From the NCBI GenBank assembly GCA_013697365.1, contig JACCXA010000156.1, positions 1 through 6,979 on the forward strand: a stretch of 6,979 nt of DNA, in the 5' to 3' direction. This document shows positions 1 through 6,680 of this stretch, one piece after another (the first letter of the stretch is position 1; each line of letters starts with the position of its first letter). The notes under the pieces are model-generated. The model had not been told where the DNA came from, searched no databases, and saw only the letters and a program-made list of their open reading frames with translations. The position numbers were made by a program, and so were the translations under genes. Source of the stretch: Chthoniobacterales bacterium. GTDB taxonomy: Bacteria > Verrucomicrobiota > Verrucomicrobiia > Chthoniobacterales > UBA10450.

Positions 1-972
1 GTAGTAATCTTTCATCAGCACTTCGCTCAGCGGTGCGCGCCCCTTTGCTGGATAGCGCATACGCTGCGCGATCGTCTCCTGGAAATTCAGGTGCAGCACG
101 TCGGTGGCGCGGCCATTGACGTAATGCAACTCGGTCCGGAGGCGGAGCAGGAAATCATAGGCCAGATCGATTCGACGCTGGTCCCTCAAGCTGAGCCAGT
201 CTTTGCCTACAAGGTGAGTGGTGGTGAGTGCGCCCTCGCGGAAAAATGTCATCCAAAGAAGATTTTGATAATCGCGCAATCCCCCGCACCCGCTCTTCAC
301 ATGCGGCTCCTGCATGTAAACACTGTTCCCGTATTTCGCGTGGCGCGTGGCCTGATCCTCCATCCGCGCCTCCACGTAGGAATGTTCGTGTCCCTGCACG
401 CACTTTTCCCGAAACTCCTCTCGGAAGAGCTGCTCCAGCTCCTTGTCTCCTGCAAGAAAACGCGATTCAAGCATCGAGGTTTTAGTTAGCATCTCGTTGT
501 TCGCTTCCGCCAGAGCTTCCGGTGCGGAGCGCGTCGAGTGTCCGACCTTGAAGCCGATGTCCCACAAGAGATAAAGGATCTGCTCGATCACCTGGGCCGC
601 GTAAGGGGAGACGCTTTCCGCTTTCTCATTGTGCAGGAACATGACGTCGACGTCGCTGCACGGATTGAGTTCTCCGCGTCCATAACCTCCCAGAGCGACC
701 AGCGTAAGCGGTGTCGCACTAAGCTGGCCTTCCGACTGCGCAAAAGAATCAGCCGACGCGAAGATGTGTCGCAGGAGAAGATCGACCAGCTTGCTGCGGC
801 GTCCGCAGATTTCGCGACCGCCAACGCCGGCCTGATGTTTGAGACGCAGCCGATGTTCCTCGATGCGTAGGAATTTTTTGTAGCGCGCTAAAAGCTCAGC
901 GGGGCGCGACCCGCCGACCGGAGCAAGTTGGCGCTCCGCGTGCGCGAGAACTTTGTCGAGATGTCGGGACAC
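1..972 (-). CDS. glnD: [Protein-PII] uridylyltransferase / uridylyl-removing enzyme, N-terminal 324 codons (runs off left edge)
   Basis: GlnD is a cytoplasmic nitrogen sensor that uridylylates PII (GlnB/GlnK) when glutamine is low and removes UMP when it is high. The frame is open from 972 to position 1, so the gene is cut by the window edge; the E. coli protein is about 890 residues. The nucleotidyltransferase signature GGYGRGEL is at residues 95-102, followed by SDVDV (106-110), whose aspartates should be the metal-binding pair. EPHVKSGCGGLRD at 222-234 matches the conserved EPxxKxxxGGLRD block of GlnD, and LRLRTELHYVNGR follows at 276-288. The HD and ACT domains would lie outside the window. 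The start is GTG at 972, preceded by no clear Shine-Dalgarno. It is the only usual start codon before the catalytic motif; the upstream frame closes at a TGA at 1044-1042, and the first in-frame ATG lies inside the active-site region. It is co-directional with the response regulator, 104 nt downstream of it. Family identification is firm; the start is less so. Confidence 0.93.
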   Translation of the reverse strand, partial: MSRHLDKVLAHAERQLAPVGGSRPAELLARYKKFLRIEEHRLRLKHQAGVGGREICGRRSKLVDLLLRHIFASADSFAQSEGQLSATPLTLVALGGYGRGELNPCSDVDVMFLHNEKAESVSPYAAQVIEQILYLLWDIGFKVGHSTRSAPEALAEANNEMLTKTSMLESRFLAGDKELEQLFREEFREKCVQGHEHSYVEARMEDQATRHAKYGNSVYMQEPHVKSGCGGLRDYQNLLWMTFFREGALTTTHLVGKDWLSLRDQRRIDLAYDFLLRLRTELHYVNGRATDVLHLNFQETIAQRMRYPAKGRAPLSEVLMKDYY

Positions 973-997
973 TGGCGAACCGCTAAATAGTTGAGTC

Positions 998-1045
998 GTG
1001 ACAAAAGGGAAAAGGGCGCGCTGACACCGTCGCCGCCATTGTCAC
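998..1045. repeat. 7-bp inverted repeat GTGACAA...TTGTCAC in the gap upstream of glnD
   Basis: GTGACAA (998-1004) and its exact reverse complement TTGTCAC (1039-1045) flank 34 nt. A third related element, CTGACAC (1021-1027), lies between them. They occupy most of the 104-nt gap between the response-regulator stop and the glnD start. They could be operator half-sites or the base of a leader hairpin; no terminator-like T-run follows on the transcribed strand. I do not recognise the motif, and 7-bp arms can arise by chance. Confidence 0.35.
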
Positions 1046-1076
1046 TAGGTAACGTTTTTAACGATCTAACCCTCCC

Positions 1077-2471
1077 TCACAGCTCGATCGCGTAACGCTT
1101 CATTTTATTATAAAGCGTCGGCCGCTGAATCCCAAGCACCTGGGCCGCCTTCTTCTTATTCCCGTGGCACTGCGCGAGCGCCTGGAGGATGGCGTTGCGT
1201 TCCATGTTGTCCAGGCTTTGCACGCCGCCGTTTTGATGATGGTTGCGCTCGCTGCTCTGGAGGGCAGCCGGCAACTGCACTTCCGCCGGCAAATCCTTTA
1301 CCGTGATGAAACCCTGGCGGGATAGGACGACGGCGTACTCCATCGCGTTTTGCAGCTCGCGGACGTTTCCGCGCCAGCTGTAATCCAAAAGCTTTTGGAA
1401 GGCCTCAGGGGCGATCACCGGCTCGGGTTTGCCGAGCTGTTGGGCGAAGCGCCTTACAAAGGACGCGACCAGTGGCGGGACGTCCTCCTTGCGTTCGCGC
1501 AACGGTGGAATCTCGATCTGAAAAGTGTTTAAACGGTAATAAAGATCCGCGCGCAGACGGTTGTCAGAGAGCGCCTGTGCAATAGGACGATTTGTCGCCG
1601 CGACTACGCGGAAATCAGCCTTCTGCGTCTTCGTGCTGCCGAGCGAACGATATTCCCGCTCCTGCAAGACGCGAAGAAAGCGAGTCTGGAGATCCGCCGG
1701 CATCTCGGAAATCTCATCGAGAAAAAGAGTGCTCCCGCTCGCCTCTGCGATCATTCCCGCGAAATCGTTTGTTGCCCCGGTGAAAGCCCCCTTCACGTAC
1801 CCGAACAGCTCCGATTCGATCATGGCCTGCGGGAAAGCCGCACAATTCAATTTCACCATTGGCTTGGCCGCGCGCCGACTGCGGGCGTGGATCACATTGG
1901 CGATCACTTCCTTGCCAACGCCGCTTTCGCCTGTGATCAGCACGTTCGCCTCCGAGGGCGCCATCGCGTTGATCAGCCCGTGGATTTCCTGCATCGACTT
2001 GCTCTTGAAGACGGGTGCAAGTTGCGTCTCCGCAATTTCGAGCCGCTTTTCGAGTTGCTGGGTTTTCTGCCGCAACTGCTCGGTTTCGCGCAGAAGCGAT
2101 TGCTTCTCGAGCGCTTTTTCGATCAGGCTGAGCAACTCTTCTGCTGCATACGGTTTACTGATGAAATGATAGGCGCCGCGCTTCATCGACTCGATCGCGT
2201 TATTCAGCGAATCATGCGCCGTGAGGATAATGACCTGCGTGTCAGGATTCTCGCGTTTGATTTGATCCAGCATCTCCAGGCCTTGCGCGTCAGGTAATTG
2301 CAGGTCGAGCAGCACCACCGCCGGCGCGTTCGCCTTCAGGATCTTTAAGCCATAAGACGCAGTCGCAGCGGTCGCGGGCTGGTAGCCGTGCCGCCCGAGA
2401 AGCGCTTCGAGCGTGAGGAGAATCGGACGCTCGTCGTCGATGATCAGAATTCGTCGATTATCGGCACTCAT
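1077..2471 (-). CDS. NtrC-family sigma-54-dependent response regulator (REC / AAA+ / Fis-type HTH)
   Basis: This is a complete 464-residue transcription activator of the NtrC/AtoC/ZraR type, which drives open-complex formation by sigma-54 RNA polymerase. The receiver domain (about 7-120) has all the expected residues: acidic pair D12/D13, phospho-acceptor D56, T84 and K106. A coiled-coil-like linker spans about 123-150 (LLRETEQLRQKTQQLEKRL). The AAA+ domain has Walker A GESGVGKE (181-188), an intact sigma-54-contacting GAFTGA loop (228-233), Walker B LFLDEI (249-254), the arginine-rich RADLYYRLN (307-315) and WRGNVREL (366-373). The C-terminal Fis-like helix-turn-helix is about 438-460 (NKKKAAQVLGIQRPTLYNKM). 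No residue needed for phosphorylation, ATP hydrolysis or sigma-54 contact is missing, so it should be functional. It lies 65 nt downstream of a histidine kinase on the same strand, its presumed partner, and upstream of glnD, which recalls nitrogen regulation. The specific target and name (NtrC or other) cannot be read from the sequence. The Shine-Dalgarno before the ATG is weak. Confidence 0.96.
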   Translation of the reverse strand: MSADNRRILIIDDERPILLTLEALLGRHGYQPATAATASYGLKILKANAPAVVLLDLQLPDAQGLEMLDQIKRENPDTQVIILTAHDSLNNAIESMKRGAYHFISKPYAAEELLSLIEKALEKQSLLRETEQLRQKTQQLEKRLEIAETQLAPVFKSKSMQEIHGLINAMAPSEANVLITGESGVGKEVIANVIHARSRRAAKPMVKLNCAAFPQAMIESELFGYVKGAFTGATNDFAGMIAEASGSTLFLDEISEMPADLQTRFLRVLQEREYRSLGSTKTQKADFRVVAATNRPIAQALSDNRLRADLYYRLNTFQIEIPPLRERKEDVPPLVASFVRRFAQQLGKPEPVIAPEAFQKLLDYSWRGNVRELQNAMEYAVVLSRQGFITVKDLPAEVQLPAALQSSERNHHQNGGVQSLDNMERNAILQALAQCHGNKKKAAQVLGIQRPTLYNKMKRYAIEL

Positions 2472-2536
2472 GGCGTCAGCCGGGCATGGGGCAGGATTTC
2501 AACCTGAGTCGAAACTGGGATGGGGCGATGGCACGG

Positions 2537-3253
2537 TCAGGAGTCGCCGGTGCCCACTGGAAGCACGACGGTGGTGACCAAAGAAGAGGACGACGCATCA
2601 TAAAACGCTCTGAACTGTCCGCGATGAGCCTCGATGATAGTGCGCGCTTGAAACAGGCCAAGGCCATAATGCCCGTGCCGCACCTTCCGGAAAGGCTCGC
2701 GTCCCCAGACCGAAGTCGCGCCTGCGAAGTCTTTCTTCGGTTCCCGGAGCCGGAAGAGGAACTGTCCCGCCTCGACTTGTGCAGTCACCTCCAGCGGGCC
2801 TTCACCGCGGTCGTGTTGGAACGCATTGGCGAATAATTCCAACAGCGCCTGTTGCAGAAATTGCGGGTCGATTTGCAGCGGCGTGCCGGTGACGTTGAGG
2901 TTCCAGTTTATGCCAGCGCTCTGCTCAGGAAATTCACTCCCTACTTTCTCCCGCAGGTCCTCCATGAGATCGCTCGCCTTGTAGGACATTTCCGTGAGCT
3001 TAATCTGCGCGAGCAAAGTCGTGAGGCGCTGCAAATTTGCTCCCATGTTCGAGAGCATGCCGCGGAGACGTTTCACTTCGCTTTTTACCTCCGGGTCCAC
3101 CGCCACTTCGTTGAGGTAGGCGGACTGCAGCTCGACTGCGTTCAGGCTATTCCGCAAATCGTGACTCAACTGCCGCACGAAAGCCACAACGTCGGGCATC
3201 GGCACGCGCAATTCGTCGCTTTGGCTCACTTCCTCTTTCGGCTCTTCGGACAT
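2537..3253 (-). CDS. Short soluble sensor histidine kinase, partner of the downstream NtrC-type regulator
   Basis: A 238-residue protein made of little more than a kinase core. The dimerisation/phosphotransfer helix carries LSHDLRNSLNAVELQSAYL (29-47) with phospho-acceptor H31. The HATPase part has an N-box LLELFANAFQHD (137-148, N143), an F-box-like EPF (186-188) and a G2 box GHYGLGL (194-200), followed by ARTIIEAHRGQ (203-213) typical of these kinases. No transmembrane segment, PAS, GAF or HAMP region is visible; only about 20 residues precede the phosphotransfer helix, so it should be cytoplasmic and take its signal from a partner or by direct contact. The usual G1 box (DxGxG) is not recognisable: the place expected for it reads LREPKKDF (169-176). 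I chose the ATG at 3253 because the frame upstream offers only TTG (3286) and GTG (3283), which would add an unconserved-looking 10-11 residue leader. It follows pgi by 45 nt and precedes the regulator by 65 nt. The ligand or signal is unknown. Confidence 0.9.
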   Translation of the reverse strand: MSEEPKEEVSQSDELRVPMPDVVAFVRQLSHDLRNSLNAVELQSAYLNEVAVDPEVKSEVKRLRGMLSNMGANLQRLTTLLAQIKLTEMSYKASDLMEDLREKVGSEFPEQSAGINWNLNVTGTPLQIDPQFLQQALLELFANAFQHDRGEGPLEVTAQVEAGQFLFRLREPKKDFAGATSVWGREPFRKVRHGHYGLGLFQARTIIEAHRGQFRAFYDASSSSLVTTVVLPVGTGDS

Positions 3254-3298
3254 GGCAGTTTCCCGGGGCGGACAGTATGCCACCAAAGCGAGCCGTTG

Positions 3299-4870
3299 CT
3301 ACGTCCGGAAGAATTTATCTCTGCCCGGAAGACTGCCGCTCGCCCAACCAATGGCAACGTCATTCGCGGCCAGATGGCGGAGAACGTGATAAACATCTTC
3401 CGCGTCCGCCCCGACCGTGGCGGCTAGCTCCTCTGCGCTCCGCCCAGGCCGCGCTGGCAACTGTTGCTTCAGCCGCCGCTGCAAGGCCAGGATTTCTGTC
3501 GCGGCTTTCTTCCCCGCCTCTACGCCGGGCTGGTGATAAGCGTTGATGTGCACAAGCGCGCCGTAGAAGCCGACCGCCCGTTCATACAGGGCGATGAGCG
3601 CGCCGACGGTGAAGGCATTCACTGCCGCGATGCTGATCGTGATCGACTCGCGATCGTTCTGATCCAGAGCGGTGCGAGTGCCGCGGAGAAAACCCTGGAG
3701 ATAATCGCCGCTTGTCACACCTTCTTCGACCTCGAAGCGCTCCGTCGCCCGGTCTTTTTGGACCTCGATAAACGTTGCGAAGAAATTCGGAACGCCATCG
3801 CGCAACTGCTGCACGTAAGCATGCTGATCGGTAGAGCCCTTGTTGCCGTAAACGGCGATGCCCTGGTGGACAAGGTTGCCATCGAGATCCCGTTCCTTGC
3901 CTAACGACTCCATGACGAGTTGCTGTAGATATCGGCTGAATAACATCAACCGATCCTTATAGGGCAGAATGACCATGTCCTTTTCGCCTCGCCCATTGCC
4001 GGCGTAATGCCACATGAGCGCGAGGAGGATGGCCGCGTTTCTCCGCACCTCGGGCCTGCGCGTCTGCCGGTCCATGGCCGCTGCGCCTTCGAGAAATTCA
4101 TCGATGTCCAGGCCCTGCAATGCGGCCGGCAAGAGCCCGACTGCGCTCATGACGGAAGTGCGCCCGCCGATCCAGTCAAACATTGGAAATCTCGCGAGCC
4201 AGCCATTTTTGTGCGCATGCCGGTCCAGTTCGCTGTCGATTCCAGTGACTGCGACGGCGTGCATCCGGAAATCGAGCCCTGCTGCCTTGAAACGGGCCTC
4301 CGTCTCGACCATGCCGTTACGCGTCTCCTTGGTGCCGCCGGATTTCGAGATCACCACCACGAGCGTAGCGGCCAGCGCCGTGCCGAATTGGGCAAACACT
4401 CGGTCGAAGCCGTCGGGATCGGTGTTGTCGAGAAAGTGAAGCTTGAGCGGAGCGTCCGCGCTCCCGAGCGCGTCGCACACGAATTGCGGCCCGAGGGTGG
4501 ACCCGCCGATGCCGATCAGCAGCACGTGGCGAAATGTTTCTCCCTTGGTTGGCCGGATTTTTCCGCTGTGGACGTCGGCCGCAAATTGTTTGATGCGGGC
4601 GTTCGTCTCCAGGATTTGTTGCTCGATCTGCTCGTTAGGCGCAAGCTCCGGAGCGCGCAGCCAATAGTGTCCAACCATCCGGTTTTCGTCGGGGTTGGAC
4701 AGCGCGCCTCCTTCCAGCGCCTGCATCGCGCGGAAAGCGACCTCGACTCTGGGCGCCATCTCCTCGAGGAAATTGGCGCGGAAACGCATCCGGCTGATAT
4801 CGAGCGAGAACCCGATGTCATCGTACTGGAGAAAATAATCCTGGAAGCGCTGCCACTTTGACGAAGCCAT
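3299..4870 (-). CDS. pgi: Glucose-6-phosphate isomerase (phosphoglucose isomerase)
   Basis: Pgi interconverts glucose-6-phosphate and fructose-6-phosphate in glycolysis and gluconeogenesis, in the cytoplasm. The 523-residue protein contains the SIS-fold phosphate-binding motifs GIGGSTLGPQ (120-129) and SKSGGTKE (175-182), WIGGRTSVMSAVG (233-245), and the expected catalytic residues: E321 in MESLGK, H350 in STDQH and K454 in GVEAGKK. The start is well supported: ATG at 4870 follows a GAGGAG Shine-Dalgarno with 8 nt spacing. That ribosome-binding site overlaps the icd stop codon, and the two genes are 12 nt apart, so they are almost certainly co-transcribed and perhaps translationally coupled. 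After the catalytic core, residues about 465-523 form a tail. Its part around 478-504 (RSAEELAATVGADAEDVYHV...) reads like a small winged-helix unit. I recall similar tails in some bacterial Pgi proteins of this length, such as cyanobacterial ones, but cannot check this here. Function is essentially certain from the intact motifs. Confidence 0.98.
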   Translation of the reverse strand: MASSKWQRFQDYFLQYDDIGFSLDISRMRFRANFLEEMAPRVEVAFRAMQALEGGALSNPDENRMVGHYWLRAPELAPNEQIEQQILETNARIKQFAADVHSGKIRPTKGETFRHVLLIGIGGSTLGPQFVCDALGSADAPLKLHFLDNTDPDGFDRVFAQFGTALAATLVVVISKSGGTKETRNGMVETEARFKAAGLDFRMHAVAVTGIDSELDRHAHKNGWLARFPMFDWIGGRTSVMSAVGLLPAALQGLDIDEFLEGAAAMDRQTRRPEVRRNAAILLALMWHYAGNGRGEKDMVILPYKDRLMLFSRYLQQLVMESLGKERDLDGNLVHQGIAVYGNKGSTDQHAYVQQLRDGVPNFFATFIEVQKDRATERFEVEEGVTSGDYLQGFLRGTRTALDQNDRESITISIAAVNAFTVGALIALYERAVGFYGALVHINAYHQPGVEAGKKAATEILALQRRLKQQLPARPGRSAEELAATVGADAEDVYHVLRHLAANDVAIGWASGSLPGRDKFFRT

Positions 4871-4878
4871 GTCGTCGG

Positions 4879-4885
4879 CTCCTCA
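4879..4885 (-). promoter_or_regulatory. pgi ribosome-binding site overlapping the icd stop codon
   Basis: On the minus strand the icd stop TGA (4885-4883) runs directly into GAGGAG (4884-4879), 8 nt before the pgi ATG at 4870. A ribosome terminating on icd therefore sits on the pgi Shine-Dalgarno. This layout favours translational coupling, and it fixes the pgi start codon. Confidence 0.85.
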
Positions 4886-6196
4886 CATGTGGTCGATGAT
4901 ATTCTGCCCGAACTCGGAGCACTTGATCTCCGTCGCGCCCTCCATTAAACGCGCGAAATCGTAGGTCACGCGTTTGCTCGCGATGGCGCCGTTCAGGCCT
5001 TTCACGATCAAGTCGGCCGCTTCGTTCCAGCCTAGGTAGCGGAACATCATCTCGCCTGAGAGAACAACGGAGCCCGGATTGACCTTGTCCTGATTGGCGT
5101 ATTTCGGCGCGGTCCCGTGGGTCGCTTCGAAAACCGCGTGCCCGGTGATGTAGTTGATGTTTCCGCCGGGCGCGATGCCGATGCCGCCCACCTGCGCCGC
5201 GAGCGCGTCGCTCAGATAATCGCCGTTCAGGTTCAGGGTTGCGATAACGTCGAAATCCTCCGGCCTGGTCAGCACCTGCTGGAGGGTGATGTCTGCAATT
5301 GCATCCTTGATCACAATGCCCGCACCGGGCTTGCCCATCGGAATCTGGCACCACGGTCCACCGTCGATCTCCTCCGCGCCGAAGTAGCTCTTCGCGATTT
5401 CGTAACCCCAGTCACGAAAGGCACCTTCCGTGTATTTCATGATGTTGCCCTTGTGCACAATCGTCACACTTTTGCGTTGGTTTTTGATCGCGTAACCAAT
5501 CGCACTGTGGATCAAACGCACGCTGCCGGCCCGGCTGACCGGTTTAATCCCGAGCCCGACCATGACATCGCTGCCTTCCGGGGCGCCGACCATCTTCCAA
5601 AACTCAGCCGCCGCTTCCTTCGTTCCAAAGCGGATTTTCTCGAAAGCTTTCGGAAACTCCTTTTGGAGGAAGGCGAGAATCTTGGCTGATTCCTCGCTGC
5701 CGGCGGCGTAATCAATGCCGGCATAGATGTCCTCCGTATTTTCCCGGAAGATGATCATGTCGACTTTCTCGGGTCGTTTCACGGGCGAGGGGACGCCTTG
5801 GAAGTATTGCACGGGGCGCAGGCAGACAAAAAGGTCGAGCAGCTGCCGGAGGGCCACGTTTAAAGAACGAATCCCGCCGCCAATGGGCGTGGTCAGAGGC
5901 CCTTTGATCCCGACCAGATATTCGCGAAAGGCTTCTACCGTTTCGTCCGGCAGCCAGGTATCGAAGCGGTCCTTGGCCGCCTGGCCCGCGAAGACTTCGA
6001 ACCACGCAATCTTCTTTTGCCCACCGTAGGCCTTCTCGACGGAGGCGTCGAAAACGCGCTCGCTCGCCGTCCAGATATCCGGTCCGGTCCCGTCGCCTCG
6101 GATGAATGGGATGATCGGCCGATCCGGCACGGCCAATTTTCCTTGAGCGATCGCGATCTTATCGCCGGCCGGCGGAGTAATGTCTTTGTACGGCAT
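4883..6196 (-). CDS. icd: NADP-dependent isocitrate dehydrogenase
   Basis: Icd catalyses oxidative decarboxylation of isocitrate to 2-oxoglutarate with NADPH production in the TCA cycle, as a cytoplasmic homodimer. The 437-residue protein aligns end to end with the E. coli/Bacillus-type enzyme. IRGDGTGPDIW is at 32-42. The substrate loop GGGIRSLNVALRQ (106-118) carries S111, the equivalent of the regulatory serine of E. coli Icd, and R117. RENTEDIYAGI spans 151-161, VHKGNIMKYTEGAF 247-260 with K249, and NLNGDYLSDALAAQVGG 322-338 with metal-binding D326 and D330. HGTAPKYANQDKVNPGS (360-376) has K365/Y366, the pair associated with NADP rather than NAD use. It is about 20 residues longer than the E. 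coli enzyme, mainly through extra sequence around 185-215. ATG at 6196 follows GGAG (6204-6201) at a short 4-nt spacing. A 215-nt gap separates it from rpoZ, so it probably has its own promoter. It is coupled to pgi downstream. No IDH kinase/phosphatase gene (aceK) is present in this window. Confidence 0.98.
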   Translation of the reverse strand: MPYKDITPPAGDKIAIAQGKLAVPDRPIIPFIRGDGTGPDIWTASERVFDASVEKAYGGQKKIAWFEVFAGQAAKDRFDTWLPDETVEAFREYLVGIKGPLTTPIGGGIRSLNVALRQLLDLFVCLRPVQYFQGVPSPVKRPEKVDMIIFRENTEDIYAGIDYAAGSEESAKILAFLQKEFPKAFEKIRFGTKEAAAEFWKMVGAPEGSDVMVGLGIKPVSRAGSVRLIHSAIGYAIKNQRKSVTIVHKGNIMKYTEGAFRDWGYEIAKSYFGAEEIDGGPWCQIPMGKPGAGIVIKDAIADITLQQVLTRPEDFDVIATLNLNGDYLSDALAAQVGGIGIAPGGNINYITGHAVFEATHGTAPKYANQDKVNPGSVVLSGEMMFRYLGWNEAADLIVKGLNGAIASKRVTYDFARLMEGATEIKCSEFGQNIIDHM

Positions 6197-6411
6197 AGGG
6201 CTCCGAATGTAGATACCGCCACCAGAGCGGCAAACTATTTCACCCTGTGGCGCGATGGTACCGCGTGCCTACGCGAACTTCCTACTTCCAGCCCGTCGGG
6301 AATACGTCAGTTCTCTCCGTCAATCATGCGAATAGCACGATGCAAATCGATGCAGGCGCTACTTTTGCAGTACTGCCCGCTACCCTGCCGTTGAGCCGAA
6401 AACCAGCGAAG
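6197..6411. other. Intergenic gap rpoZ-icd, probable icd regulatory region
   Basis: This 215-nt stretch separates the end of rpoZ from the start of icd. I found no convincing gene and no clear -35/-10 pair. It holds a perfect 10-bp palindrome GCAGTACTGC (6367-6376), a tandem direct repeat of CGATGCA (6338-6344 and 6348-6354), and a small hairpin CGCGT-GCCT-ACGCG (6262-6275). An icd-pgi promoter is expected here from the layout, but I cannot place it from the sequence. No hairpin followed by a T-run is visible after rpoZ. Confidence 0.5.
6338..6354. repeat. Tandem direct repeat CGATGCA with 10-bp period, upstream of icd
   Basis: The 7-mer CGATGCA occurs twice with three bases (AAT) between the copies. 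Their starts are 10 bp apart, about one helical turn, so both copies would face the same side of the DNA. The repeat lies about 140-160 nt upstream of the icd start. It could be a regulator-binding pair or chance; no known operator is recognised. Confidence 0.35.
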
Positions 6412-6633
6412 CTACGCGTCGTCACCCGGCTTGGTCTCCGGCGTCAGTTCGTAGGTCAGCTTGCCGGCGATGATCTCGCGCAGCGCAATATCCGTGAGCG
6501 AAGAACGCGGCGTCGCTTCGACGAGCGGGCGATGACCTAATCCCAACTGACGCACCCTGCGGGAGACAACGTTGATCAGGAGTTGCTGATTCGGGATCAC
6601 TAGAGCTGCTTCCTGAAGGAGTTGGGAGGTCAT
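6412..6633 (-). CDS. rpoZ: DNA-directed RNA polymerase omega subunit
   Basis: Omega is the small RNA polymerase subunit that helps fold and recruit beta-prime. The 73-residue product matches the core pattern of the family: NQQLLINVVSRRVRQL (15-30), then RPLV (35-38) and TDIALREIIAGKLTYEL (47-63). These parallel NRFDLVLVAARRARQM, DPLV and TVIALREIEEGLI of E. coli omega. E. coli omega has 91 residues; the shorter acidic tail (PETKPGDDA) is common in other phyla. I chose the ATG at 6633 because the omega-like sequence begins there. The frame stays open upstream to a TTG at 6915, but those extra 94 codons look like non-coding DNA rich in Ser, Pro and Arg. The Shine-Dalgarno is weak or absent. It is co-directional with icd, separated by 215 nt, and divergent from the tRNA. 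Confidence 0.88.
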   Translation of the reverse strand: MTSQLLQEAALVIPNQQLLINVVSRRVRQLGLGHRPLVEATPRSSLTDIALREIIAGKLTYELTPETKPGDDA

Positions 6634-6680
6634 ATTGCGCAAAGAACGGACGGCTCGGCTCGTTTCCGGAGAGAACTGAA

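Noticed and set aside
983..1039. 18-codon minus-strand leader frame (MAATVSARPFPFCHDSTI) ending just before the glnD GTG
   Set aside because: It has no Shine-Dalgarno and no run of regulatory codons such as repeated amino acids, and no attenuator-like terminator follows. There is not enough to call a leader peptide.
1561..2169. 202-codon open frame on the plus strand, antisense to the response regulator
   Set aside because: It is a shadow of the AAA+ domain coding strand; the Ser/Arg/Cys-rich translation has no motif.
3254..3286. Eleven-residue N-terminal extension of the histidine kinase from a TTG or GTG start
   Set aside because: It needs non-ATG starts immediately after the pgi stop with no Shine-Dalgarno. 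The ATG at 3253 gives a normal acidic N-terminus.
4007..4861. 284-codon open frame on the plus strand, antisense to pgi
   Set aside because: It lies entirely opposite a gene with intact catalytic motifs. Its translation is rich in His, Arg, Pro and Cys with no recognisable domain, as expected for the complement of a GC-rich gene.
6227..6247. Sigma-54-like -24/-12 element upstream of icd (GGGTGAAATAGTTTGCC on the minus strand)
   Set aside because: The GG and GC are separated by 11 nt instead of the required 10, and at correct spacing the -24 GG becomes GT. The -24/-12 promoter is intolerant of this.
6262..6275. CGCGT-GCCT-ACGCG hairpin in the rpoZ-icd gap as an rpoZ terminator
   Set aside because: The stem is only 5 bp and no T-run follows on the minus strand; such stems are frequent by chance in GC-rich DNA.
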